From: Paratractidigestivibacter sp963658035
GTDB lineage: Bacteria > Actinomycetota > Coriobacteriia > Coriobacteriales > Atopobiaceae
NCBI GenBank assembly: GCA_963658035.1
Contig: CAVKOL010000023.1
Location: 1 to 21,020, forward strand
Reading direction: 5' to 3'
Length of the DNA stretch: 21,020 nucleotides
The notes below the pieces were generated by a model. The model saw nothing but the letters and a program-made list of their open reading frames with translations. It did not search any database and had not been told where the DNA came from. A program made the position numbers and the translations under genes. Each line of letters starts with the position of its first letter. Positions within the stretch are counted from its first letter, which is position 1. Positions 1 through 6,613 of this stretch are shown here, in pieces.

Positions 1-733
1 GACGACGTGAGCGTCGAGGTCCGTCCCGGCCAGATCGTGGCCGTTCAGGGCCGCTCGGGCTCGGGCAAGTCGACCTTGTGCCGCCTGCTCATGCGTTTTT
101 GGGACGTTGACCAGGGGTGCGTTGCCCTTAACGGCGACGACGTGCGCGAAGTCCCCACGGCCGCCCTGCGCGACGCCGAGGCCTTTGTCGAGCAGGACAC
201 CCATCTCTTCCACGACAGCATCCGCGACAACCTGCGCATCGCCAAGCCCAATGCCACCAACGAGGAGCTTGAGGCCGCCTGCCGCGCCGCCAGCATCCAC
301 GACTTCATCGAGGGCCTGCCCCAGGGCTACGACACCATGGTGGGTCTTCCACGACAGCATCCGCTACAACCTCCTCATCGCCAAGCCCGACGCCACCCAG
401 GAGGAGCTCGAGGCCGCCTGCCGCGCCGCGAGCATCCACGACTTCATCGAGGGCCTGCCCCAGGGCTACGACACCATGGTGGGCGAGCTGGGCGACACGC
501 TTAGCGGCGGCGAGCGCCAGCGCCTGGGCCTTGCCCGCGCGTTTCTCCACGACTCGCCCCTGCTGCTTCTTGACGAGCCCACGAGCAACCTGGACTCCCT
601 CAACGAGGGCCAGGTCCTGCATGCCTTGGACGAGCAGCGCGGCAAGCGGGCCGTGGTGCTGATCAGTCACCGTCCCTCGACCGTGGCCATTGCCGATAAG
701 ACCTACTCGATGGACTCCGGTCGCGTGAGCTAA
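1..733 (+). pseudogene. ABC exporter ATP-binding domain, 5'-truncated by the window and frameshifted
   Basis: This is the C-terminal nucleotide-binding domain of an ABC exporter (CydCD/MsbA-like, permease plus ATPase); the substrate cannot be named. Frame 1 from base 1 carries Walker A (GRSGSGKST, about bases 49-75) and the Q-loop region (FVEQDTHLF), reads through the first copy of a 139-bp duplication and stops at 502-504. The second copy, in frame 2, continues into the signature LSGGERQRLGLARA, Walker B LLLLDEPTSNLD and the H-loop ISHRPST, ending in TAA at 731-733. Removing either copy restores one continuous domain, so the gene as read is broken. A small ribosomal frameshift would not rescue it cleanly, because the duplicated segment would still be inserted. 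It could also be an assembly chimera of two paralogous exporter genes lying upstream. The permease part is outside the window. Confidence 0.85.
206..483 (+). repeat. Imperfect 139-bp tandem duplication inside the ABC gene
   Basis: Unit 1 is 206-344 and unit 2 is 345-483. Both begin TCTTCCACGACAGCATCCGC and end GACACCATGGTGGG. I count 9 mismatches in 139 bases. These change the protein at four or five codons (for example RDNLR to RYNLL, PNATN to PDATQ) and leave both units translatable. Because 139 is not a multiple of three, the duplication shifts the frame. The amount and type of divergence fits two paralogous genes joined together better than a fresh slippage event. Confidence 0.92.
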
Positions 734-766
734 CAGCCGCGCACGGCGTCCAGCAAAGGAGCCCCA

Positions 767-1129
767 ATGCCCCAGAAGTTAAACGAAGCCCAGGTAGAAG
801 CCAAGCGTACCCGAGAGCGCGAGGTCGTGACCCAGATGATCGCCGTCTACTGCCGCGGCAACCACGGCACGCCCCGCGGCCAGCTGTGCGACGAGTGCGC
901 CGACCTCACGCAATACGCTGCCACGCGCATCTCTCGCTGCCCCTTCATGGCAACCAAGACCTTTTGCTCGCAGTGCAAGGTCCATTGTTACGCGCCCGCG
1001 CAAAGGCAGGCCATCAAGGACGTCATGCGCTATGCTGGTCCCAGGATGCTCTTCACGCACCCGGCCATGACCATCCATCACGGCATCGATACCCTGCGCG
1101 CCAAGCGCGCCCAAGAGAAGGCGAAGTAA
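767..1129 (+). CDS. Nitrous oxide-stimulated promoter family protein (YgbA-like)
   Basis: This 120-residue soluble protein matches the YgbA_NO family. Members are small cysteine-rich proteins named for a nitric/nitrous oxide-responsive promoter; the biochemical role is unsettled. Visible family features are the motif IAVYCRGNHG, a CDEC pair, and a second cluster of the form CPFM...FCSQCKVHCY, which together could bind a metal. The length is normal for the family. The ATG at 767 is preceded by a clear AAAGGAG at about 755-761, which fixes the start. The gene follows the broken ABC gene by 33 bases and is separated from murI by one base, so it is probably co-transcribed with glutamate racemase. 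I see no NO-responsive operator in the short upstream gap. Confidence 0.85.
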   Translation: MPQKLNEAQVEAKRTREREVVTQMIAVYCRGNHGTPRGQLCDECADLTQYAATRISRCPFMATKTFCSQCKVHCYAPAQRQAIKDVMRYAGPRMLFTHPAMTIHHGIDTLRAKRAQEKAK

Positions 1130-1130
1130 C

Positions 1131-1934
1131 GTGAGCTGCGGCGAGGCGAGCATATCTTACGGCAACAACCAGGGCTTTGTTGGAGTCTTTGACTCCGGCG
1201 TGGGCGGCATTAGCGTGCTAAAGTCCCTGGTGGCCGAGCTTCCGCATGAGAATTTCAACTACTTTGGCGACTCTGCCAATGCCCCCTATGGCGAGAAGAC
1301 CACTGACGAGGTGCTGGACCTTTCCCGCGCGATCGTCGACCATTTTGTGGACGGTGGCGCCAAGGCCGTGGTCATCGCCTGCAACACCGCCACGTCGGCC
1401 GCGGCGCGCACCTTGCGCAAACAGTACCCCGACCTGCCCATTATTGGCATCGAGCCGGCCCTAAAGCCGGCCACCGAGGCGCCCGACCACGGGCGCATCC
1501 TCGTGATGGCGACCGACATCACCCTGCGCCTGGACAAATACCAAGAGCTCGCCCGCACCTACGGGCGCGACTGCGAGGTCATCTCGGTCCCGTGCCCCGG
1601 CCTGGCTGCCCGCCTTGAGCACGGTGACTGCGACGCCCCTGACGTGCGCGAGATGATTCGCGGTTTTGTGGGCTGCTACGCGGGCACCGTGAGCTCGGTC
1701 GTTTTGGGCTGCACGCACTACCCCTTTGTCCGTGAGCTTATCGACGAGGTTCTGGGTGGGGGAGTGCGCTTCTTCGACGGCGGTCCCGGCACCGCCCGCC
1801 AACTGCGCAAACGCCTTGCCGAGAAGGACCTTCTCGCGTCGGATTCCCAAGTTGGCCGCATCACCTTTGCCTCCAGTAAGGACGACCCCGCCGAGCTCGA
1901 CCTTTACCGCGAGTTCTTCTCCCGCGAACTGTAG
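1131..1934 (+). CDS. murI: Glutamate racemase
   Basis: Cofactor-independent racemase that converts L-glutamate to D-glutamate for peptidoglycan synthesis in the cytoplasm. The 267-residue product has the expected length and two-domain Asp/Glu racemase layout. It shows the N-terminal substrate loop FDSGVGG (Asp21), the GDSANAPYG segment, the first catalytic cysteine in ACNTATS (Cys84) and the second in GCTHYPF (Cys194). The start is a GTG one base after the stop of the YgbA-like gene, with a purine-rich stretch (AAGGCGAAG) inside the end of that gene as ribosome binding site, so the two are probably translationally coupled. A dispersed palindromic element begins six bases after its stop and may act as its terminator. 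Confidence 0.95.
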   Translation: MSCGEASISYGNNQGFVGVFDSGVGGISVLKSLVAELPHENFNYFGDSANAPYGEKTTDEVLDLSRAIVDHFVDGGAKAVVIACNTATSAAARTLRKQYPDLPIIGIEPALKPATEAPDHGRILVMATDITLRLDKYQELARTYGRDCEVISVPCPGLAARLEHGDCDAPDVREMIRGFVGCYAGTVSSVVLGCTHYPFVRELIDEVLGGGVRFFDGGPGTARQLRKRLAEKDLLASDSQVGRITFASSKDDPAELDLYREFFSREL

Positions 1935-1940
1935 CCCTGC

Positions 1941-2079
1941 AAAAAGTACGATATTGGGAAGCCAATTTCTCTGTGAGCGTGTAGACGTGGTTTCGCGGCG
2001 ACAAAACCGCAGGTCGCAGAGAGCCGGTAAGGCGCTTTAACGCTTGAGATGGTATTTGGGTTCCCAATATCGTGTTTTT
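1941..2079 (+). repeat. Dispersed palindromic element, copy E1 (139 bp)
   Basis: The left terminal repeat starts AAAAAGTACGATATTGGGAA and the right one ends TTCCCAATATCGTGTTTTT; they are near-perfect inverted repeats about 24 nt long. The internal core AAAACCGCAGGTCG starts 62 nt from the left end (2003). The element fills most of the gap between the convergent murI and degV genes. No target-site duplication is obvious. The strand given is the one on which the core reads as written. Confidence 0.9.
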
Positions 2080-2104
2080 CTTTTTGCGCGGCCTCGCGTC
2101 ATGG

Positions 2105-2139
2105 AAAAGCCGCTGCGCCCAACAAGAGCGCGGCGGCTT
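2105..2139 (-). terminator. Intrinsic terminator of the degV-family gene
   Basis: On the minus strand a 12-bp stem (arms at 2128-2139 and 2107-2118, one C-A mismatch) closes a 9-nt loop and is followed directly by a UUUU tail (2105-2108). It lies 25 bases after the DegV stop codon. Confidence 0.75.
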
Positions 2140-2163
2140 GTTTGTGCAGCTAGGACGCGTGGC

Positions 2164-3048
2164 CTATGCTCGGGGCGTTCCCCAGAAGAACAGGGCCACG
2201 GTGCCGGGGCCGGTGTGGCAGCCAATGGTGGCGCCGATGTCGTAGATGTGGACGGGCCCGTTGAGGTGGTAGAACTCGGCCTCGACACGGCTCGCGACCT
2301 CGCGGGCGTCCTCCAGGCACTCGGATTGGCTGATGAAGCACTTGCCGTTGTAGTTGCGCCCGCCGCAGGCCAGCTCCTCCATCTTTTGCAGGTCGCGATC
2401 GATGGCGCGGGCCTTGGTGCGGATCTTCTCCTTGACGGCCAGGCTGCCGTCGGACTCGACGTCCATGATGGGGCAGATCTTCAAGAGGCCGCCCACCAGG
2501 CCCGCCGCCTTATTGATACGCCCGCCGCGGATAAAGAAGGTGAGGTCGGTGGAGAAAAACCAGTGCTGGACCTCAAGCTTGTGGGCGTTTGCCCAGGCAG
2601 CAAGCTCGTCGATACCCATGCCCGAGTCGCGCAGGTCGGCCAGGCGGTCCATCAGCAGGCCGTAGCCGGCGCTTGCGCACAGCGAGTCGACCACGACGAC
2701 CTTGTTGTCGGGGTACTTCTCGCCCAACTGCTGCGCGGCGGCGCAGGCCGAGTTGTACGTGCCGGAAATGCCGGAGCTCAAGCAGACGTGCAAAACGTCC
2801 TTGCCCTGCTCAAGGTAGCGGGAGAAGTGCTCGACGTACTCGCCCACGCTCACCTGCGAGGTGGTGGCCGTCGCGCCGGCGAGCATCTTGGCGTAAAGCT
2901 GGGCGGGGCTGTTGGTCTTGCCAAAGTCGTCCTTTAGCGTGACGCCGTCCAGCTGGTAGTTGAAGCAAACATAGACGATGCCGCGCTCATCGAGCATCTG
3001 CTGCGTGACGTCGGCGGTCGAGCAGCAGCTCAAAACATAGTCCGACAT
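2164..3048 (-). CDS. DegV family fatty-acid-binding protein
   Basis: DegV proteins are soluble two-domain proteins that bind a fatty acid; in Gram-positive bacteria the FakB members present it to the kinase FakA, though not every paralogue does so. This 294-residue protein has the usual length and landmarks: an N-terminal segment ending SCCSTADVT (in place of the common TDSTADL), a central LSSGISGTYNSA loop that contributes ligand contacts, the VVDS motif, and FFIRGGRINKAAG followed by LLKICPIM. The ATG at 3048 is chosen over an upstream in-frame extension because GAGGAG sits 6-11 bases before it and the extension has no family-like sequence. No fakA-like gene is nearby. It appears to be a single-gene unit with its own terminator. 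The paired cysteines in SCCST are unusual at this position. Confidence 0.92.
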   Translation of the reverse strand: MSDYVLSCCSTADVTQQMLDERGIVYVCFNYQLDGVTLKDDFGKTNSPAQLYAKMLAGATATTSQVSVGEYVEHFSRYLEQGKDVLHVCLSSGISGTYNSACAAAQQLGEKYPDNKVVVVDSLCASAGYGLLMDRLADLRDSGMGIDELAAWANAHKLEVQHWFFSTDLTFFIRGGRINKAAGLVGGLLKICPIMDVESDGSLAVKEKIRTKARAIDRDLQKMEELACGGRNYNGKCFISQSECLEDAREVASRVEAEFYHLNGPVHIYDIGATIGCHTGPGTVALFFWGTPRA

Positions 3049-3198
3049 AGAGTTCTCCTCTCGTTTACATAAAGAAAGATGATAGCTCAGGCGCGCGGCT
3101 TGCCCGCACGTGACCGTATGGCAAGGCATTTGCTACCGTTCGCCGTGCGGCTATTGCATGTTTGAGTGTTGAGTGAATCAAAACCGTTTCAATATCAA

Positions 3199-3223
3199 TC
3201 AAGCCAGCGCGAAGCTGGCTTGA
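3199..3223. other. Perfect 10-bp stem-loop between DUF1893 and degV genes
   Basis: Arms TCAAGCCAGC (3199-3208) and GCTGGCTTGA (3214-3223) enclose the five-base loop GCGAA. Neither strand has a proper U-run after the stem, so it is at best a weak terminator or processing signal for the DUF1893 transcript that ends at 3287. The rest of 3049-3286 holds no gene that I can support. Confidence 0.5.
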
Positions 3224-3286
3224 AGGGTGCGCTTTATGTACCTAACAAAGTAACAAGGCGTAAAACTTGGCCCCACAAAAGGCCCG

Positions 3287-3760
3287 CTAGGCCAAGGCGG
3301 CGGCCAGCTCGACCAGTTCCAGCTGCTCGCAGATGACGGCCTCGGCCTCGTAGGGGTCAAAGACGTTTGCGACGGCCAAGTCCAGGGGGCACTGGCGATC
3401 GCCTGCGTGGTTCATGATGCGCTCGACCAGGCTGTCGTAGCCCACGGCGACGGTGTTCGAGACAAGCACGGCGCGGGCGGGCTCGCTCATGACGGGCGCA
3501 AAGACGGCGGCGGGGCCCAGCATGGCGTAGAGAAGCGCCGCGGCCTTGCCCACGACCTTATCAGCAACCGAGTAACCCGCGAGACTCTTGCCCTCGGCGA
3601 TCCACTTGAGCAGGGGCTTCACGCCCGGCTCGAAGCTCACCAGCATGTCATCGCCGCGCACGGCGACGCACGTGGCGCCCTTAGTCGCAAAAAGAATGGC
3701 GCGCGCAAGCTCAAGGTCGTTCTCGACAGAGGCGCCGACGCCCTTCATCACCAGTTGCAT
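3287..3760 (-). CDS. DUF1893 domain-containing protein (TM1506-like)
   Basis: A 157-residue protein of the DUF1893 family, whose structural prototype is Thermotoga TM1506, a protein with a cytidine-deaminase-like fold and no established reaction. The N-terminal 110 residues carry the recognisable segment: LELARAILFATKGATCVAV, a charged loop, GVKPLLKWIAEG and the small-residue helix VADKVVGKAAALLYAMLG. The C-terminal part continues into CPLDLAVANVFDPYEA, usual for bacterial members. I chose the ATG at 3760 because AAGGAGA lies seven bases upstream and the family-like sequence starts there. The gene has its own intergenic gap on both sides and no obvious operon partner, so context does not add a function. 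Confidence 0.8.
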   Translation of the reverse strand: MQLVMKGVGASVENDLELARAILFATKGATCVAVRGDDMLVSFEPGVKPLLKWIAEGKSLAGYSVADKVVGKAAALLYAMLGPAAVFAPVMSEPARAVLVSNTVAVGYDSLVERIMNHAGDRQCPLDLAVANVFDPYEAEAVICEQLELVELAAALA

Positions 3761-3887
3761 GCAAGTCTCCTTACGCAGGTAAACAAGTTTGTTTGCGAGA
3801 AGAACCCTACCATGTGGAAACGATTCCGCAAAGCCCGGTGACAACGTATGAACAGGCGAGAATATCCAATAAGCCCGCTGTGTTATA

Positions 3888-3924
3888 CAAAAAGATAGCC
3901 TTCCCGCAGCGAGAAGGCCATCTT
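3888..3924 (-). terminator. Intrinsic terminator after pspA
   Basis: On the minus strand a 12-bp stem with one G-U pair (arms 3913-3924 and 3892-3903) is followed by a U-rich tail over 3888-3893. It begins 28 bases after the PspA stop codon and closes the TPM-like/PspA transcription unit. Confidence 0.8.
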
Positions 3925-3952
3925 GGGGTCAAGCTATGTTGCCGACGAAGCC

Positions 3953-4633
3953 CTAGAGCCCCATCTCCTCCTTGAGCTTGGCCAGCGCGTCGTCGACGGC
4001 CGCGTCGGTGCCCGCCTGGGCGTACTTGGCCTCAAGGGCGGCCACCTCGTCGACGGGCTTCTCGTTGAGCTCGGCCTTGGCCTCGGCGGTGTCGAGCTGC
4101 TTGTCGACCTTGGCCTCCATGCGGTTGAAGGCGTCGATGGCGCCCGCGGCCGCGTCCGAGCCGCTCGCGAAGTCGCTCGCCATGTTCTGGGTCTTGGCCA
4201 CGGCGGCCTTGGCCTTGATGGTCTCGCGGCGGCGCTTGAGCTCCTCGATATCGCTCACCAGCTTGTCGTGCATGGTGCGCATCTTCTCGGCATTGGCGGT
4301 GGCGGCGTCGGCGGCCTTCTTGAGCTCGGCGCCGGTGGCGTCAAGCTGCTGCTTCTTGGTAAGGAAGGTTCGCGCGTCGTCCTCGTTGCCGGCGGCCAGG
4401 GCCTTCTTGGCCAAGTCCTCCATGCGCGCGGACTCCTTGGCGTTGTCTTCCACAAGGCGCTTGCAGCGCTTCTCCTCGGCCATGACGCCGGCGGTCTCTT
4501 CCTTGACCTTGGCCAGCGAGTCGCCCAGGTCAACCAGGTACTGGTCGACCATCTTGGCCGGGTCCTCGGCCTTCTCGAGGAGCTCGTTGATGTTTGCCTT
4601 AACGATGGTGGTGAAACGGTCCAGGATGCCCAT
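3953..4633 (-). CDS. pspA: PspA/IM30 (Vipp1) family envelope-stress protein
   Basis: PspA-family proteins are helical, membrane-associated ESCRT-III-like proteins that polymerise on the inner leaflet and stabilise stressed membranes. The 226-residue product begins with the typical amphipathic helix (MGILDRFTTIVKANINELLE) and the conserved DPAKMVDQYLVDL segment. It then forms a long charged coiled coil to about residue 160, with a shorter C-terminal helix ending in KLKEEMGL. Length is normal. An AAAGGA element lies a few bases before the ATG at 4633. The gene sits 111 bases downstream of, and in the same direction as, the Gly-rich TPM-like membrane protein, and ends at a strong terminator, so the two probably form one operon. 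That pairing agrees with known links between PspA and membrane-anchored partner domains. Confidence 0.93.
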   Translation of the reverse strand: MGILDRFTTIVKANINELLEKAEDPAKMVDQYLVDLGDSLAKVKEETAGVMAEEKRCKRLVEDNAKESARMEDLAKKALAAGNEDDARTFLTKKQQLDATGAELKKAADAATANAEKMRTMHDKLVSDIEELKRRRETIKAKAAVAKTQNMASDFASGSDAAAGAIDAFNRMEAKVDKQLDTAEAKAELNEKPVDEVAALEAKYAQAGTDAAVDDALAKLKEEMGL

Positions 4634-4744
4634 GGTGTGTCCTTTCTAAAGACGGGCTGGTAAAACCGTGCTTACCGGCAAGGGGCCGGGTGAAACCTAA
4701 CGTGGTGGTGCGCATGCACCGAGAAGTGCCGGTGCCGAGAAGGG

Positions 4745-5914
4745 CTACTCGTCCTTCGACTCGTACTTTGAGGCCAGGTCCTCGACGTTCTTGTCGCTTG
4801 CCTTGTCTGCCGCGTCGCTAAACTTCTCGAGCGGCGTGTTCAAGATCTCGTCGGCGCGCTTCTTGGTGGCCTCGGCCTTCTCCTTGCGGTTCTTGCGCGC
4901 GAGGAGGACAATGCCGCCCGCCACGGCGACGGCCACGATGCCCAGGCCAACGGCGCCTATGGTGTCGCTCTTCTTTTTCCTCTCGTCTGCGGCTTCCTGG
5001 TCCTCGGCGCCCGCCATTATGCGGTCGGCCGTGTTGCGGAAGGCCTCCGAGAAGACCTCCTCGTCGCTGTTGGCCGTGTTGTAGGCGTCGTTGAGCTCGT
5101 CGGCAAGGATGTCCAGCGCCTCGCTGTCCATGACAGTGCCGGCCTTGGTGCCCACGGTGTAGCCGCAGTTGTAGCTGCCCTGGCCGTCGTCGCAAAAGAC
5201 CAAAAGGAAGTGTCCCTCATCGGAGAAGAGCTGGTCATAGAGCTCTTGGGCCTTGGTTGTGAGCTCTGAGGTCGAGGTGGAGGTGCCGTTCTTCAAGATG
5301 TAGACGTAGGGCTGCACGCCGGTCTTCTCGAAGAAATACTTCATGCCCGAGGTCATCTTGTCGGCGTTGGCAATCCAGTCGCCGTCGTCATCGGTGTACC
5401 AACCGGTCTTGGTGACGTCGGCCGAGTCGAGCTTCTCGCGCACCGTGGTAGAGCCGTTGGCCGCAGACGTGGCATAGCTGCCCGTGTCGTAGTAGGACGT
5501 GCAGCCCTGCTGGATGGCGAAGAGCGCGATGGACAGCGTGAGCGCCATGAAAAGCGCGAAGACCGGGGTCATGCAGCCGGCGCATCCGCGGCCTCCTCCG
5601 CCGCTGCGGGGCCCGGCGTAGAAGACGGGGCCAAAGCCGCCGCCCCAGCCGCCTCGGGGGCCTCCGGGACCCGGGCCGTGCCCGCCGCGGGGACCGCCGC
5701 CCCAGTCGCCGCCACGGGGACCGCCGCCGCCATGGGGACCGCCGCCAAAACCGCCCCCACCAAAACCGCCGGAGGGCCCGCCGCTGCGACCGCCGCCGCC
5801 ACCGGAGCGCCCGCCACCGCCGCTAAAGCCGCCGGAAGACCGGCCGCCGCCGCTAAAACCGCCGCTGCTGTGGCCTCCGCCACCGCCTGCGCCTGCGCCA
5901 CCAGACCTGCCCAT
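4745..5914 (-). CDS. Gly-rich two-TM membrane protein with extracytoplasmic TPM-like domain
   Basis: A 389-residue protein. Residues 1-109 are almost entirely Gly, Ser, Arg and Pro in GGF/GGG/RGG-type repeats. A CAGC pair at 111-114 precedes a membrane helix at about 116-138. Residues 150-300 resemble the TPM domain (YgcG/TPM_phosphatase type): KTGVQPYVYILKNG, a TKAQELYDQLF helix, then HFLLVFCDDGQ followed by a strand and long helices. A second membrane helix spans 319-339, followed by a charged 50-residue tail. The predicted topology places both ends in the cytoplasm and the TPM-like part outside. In the familiar YgcG layout the Gly-rich segment is C-terminal, so here the order is reversed. 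AAGGGGAG precedes the ATG at 5914. PspA follows in the same direction, suggesting a membrane-stress role. The TPM assignment is by pattern only. Confidence 0.7.
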   Translation of the reverse strand: MGRSGGAGAGGGGGHSSGGFSGGGRSSGGFSGGGGRSGGGGGRSGGPSGGFGGGGFGGGPHGGGGPRGGDWGGGPRGGHGPGPGGPRGGWGGGFGPVFYAGPRSGGGGRGCAGCMTPVFALFMALTLSIALFAIQQGCTSYYDTGSYATSAANGSTTVREKLDSADVTKTGWYTDDDGDWIANADKMTSGMKYFFEKTGVQPYVYILKNGTSTSTSELTTKAQELYDQLFSDEGHFLLVFCDDGQGSYNCGYTVGTKAGTVMDSEALDILADELNDAYNTANSDEEVFSEAFRNTADRIMAGAEDQEAADERKKKSDTIGAVGLGIVAVAVAGGIVLLARKNRKEKAEATKKRADEILNTPLEKFSDAADKASDKNVEDLASKYESKDE

Positions 5915-6030
5915 GTCTTCTCCCCTTATCGAAATACAATGATGGTTGCTTGATTATGCCCAATTTCTGCCCCGGCGTTACCTACCCTTCGACCAGCGGT
6001 TTGTTGGCTTTTTGCAAGCTCTTGGCCTTG

Positions 6031-6062
6031 GCGGTTTTTACGTCCCCATACGTAAAAACCGC
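6031..6062. promoter_or_regulatory. 13-bp inverted repeat upstream of the NHLM export genes, possible operator
   Basis: Perfect arms GCGGTTTTTACGT (6031-6043) and ACGTAAAAACCGC (6050-6062) flank a six-base centre, immediately followed by a possible -10 hexamer TATGAT (6063-6068). A convincing -35 at the right distance is not visible. No U-run follows either arm in terminator fashion, so a repressor or activator site for the genes starting at 6116 is likelier. The gap 5915-6115 is the divergent control region for the TPM-like/PspA unit and the export genes. Confidence 0.5.
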
Positions 6063-6115
6063 TATGATTAAAATTTACGTTCGACCGACTCTCTCAACCT
6101 CTCGTGGAGCAAATC

Positions 6116-6607
6116 ATGGCCGAGGTCTTTCGCAAAAAAGCGCTCGAGCGCCGGGCTTCCCCCGAGCATCTCGACGACTACATCAACGTCTCCAACCCCG
6201 GCGTCTGGCTCATCCTGGGCGCCATCATCGCGTTTCTCGCCGGCGTTTTGATCTGGGGCGTCTTTGGCAGCATCAACGACGTCCAGAGCTGTGTGGTTAC
6301 CGTCAGCGACGGGCACGCGGTAGCCTACGTCGAAGAGTCACGTGCAAGCGCCCTTACCATTGGCGATGAGGTCAACATCGGCTCTATCCAGGGACACGTG
6401 GTCTCGGTTGGCTCAAACGCCGTGCGCGCAGACAGTCTTGACAGCGATACCCGCTCTCGACTGGGGTCCGATGTTGCGTATCTGGCCAGCGCCGACATCA
6501 CCATCGACCTTCCCGACGGCGCCTATGACGCGCAGATAGTCCTCGAGACGGTCAATCCCGTCTCGCTTCTCTTTAACAACACCAGCAGCTCCAGCAGCAA
6601 GGCGTAA
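6116..6607 (+). CDS. NHLM-type bacteriocin system secretion protein (short HlyD-like)
   Basis: First gene of a three-gene peptide export machine. The 163-residue product starts with the characteristic NHLM secretion-protein N-terminus (FRKKALERRASPEHLDDYINVSNP) followed by one membrane helix (about residues 28-50) that runs into WGVFGSIN. The remaining 110 residues are extracytoplasmic, with a biotinyl-lipoyl-like strand pattern (GDEVNIGSIQGHVVSVGS). It is far shorter than a classical HlyD membrane-fusion protein and lacks the coiled-coil hairpin, as expected for a Gram-positive adaptor. I prefer ATG 6116 to an in-frame GTG at 6104 because GGAG lies six bases before the ATG and family members begin near it. 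Stop and next start are six bases apart, so it is operonic with the two ABC genes. Confidence 0.85.
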   Translation: MAEVFRKKALERRASPEHLDDYINVSNPGVWLILGAIIAFLAGVLIWGVFGSINDVQSCVVTVSDGHAVAYVEESRASALTIGDEVNIGSIQGHVVSVGSNAVRADSLDSDTRSRLGSDVAYLASADITIDLPDGAYDAQIVLETVNPVSLLFNNTSSSSSKA

Positions 6608-6613
6608 GCGAAC

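Noticed and set aside
206..483. Similarity in size between the 139-bp duplication in the ABC gene and the 139-141-bp dispersed elements
   Set aside because: The sequences share nothing; the duplication is coding sequence without the terminal repeats or core. The size match is coincidence.
2044..2937. Long open frame on the plus strand opposite the DegV gene (297 codons)
   Set aside because: Antisense shadow of a G+C-rich gene: low-complexity Ala/Gly/Val/Leu product, no ribosome binding site, and the DegV protein on the other strand is clearly real.
6104..6607. GTG at 6104 as the start of the NHLM secretion protein
   Set aside because: The GGAG that would serve as ribosome binding site lies within those first codons and is correctly spaced for ATG 6116; family members begin near the latter.
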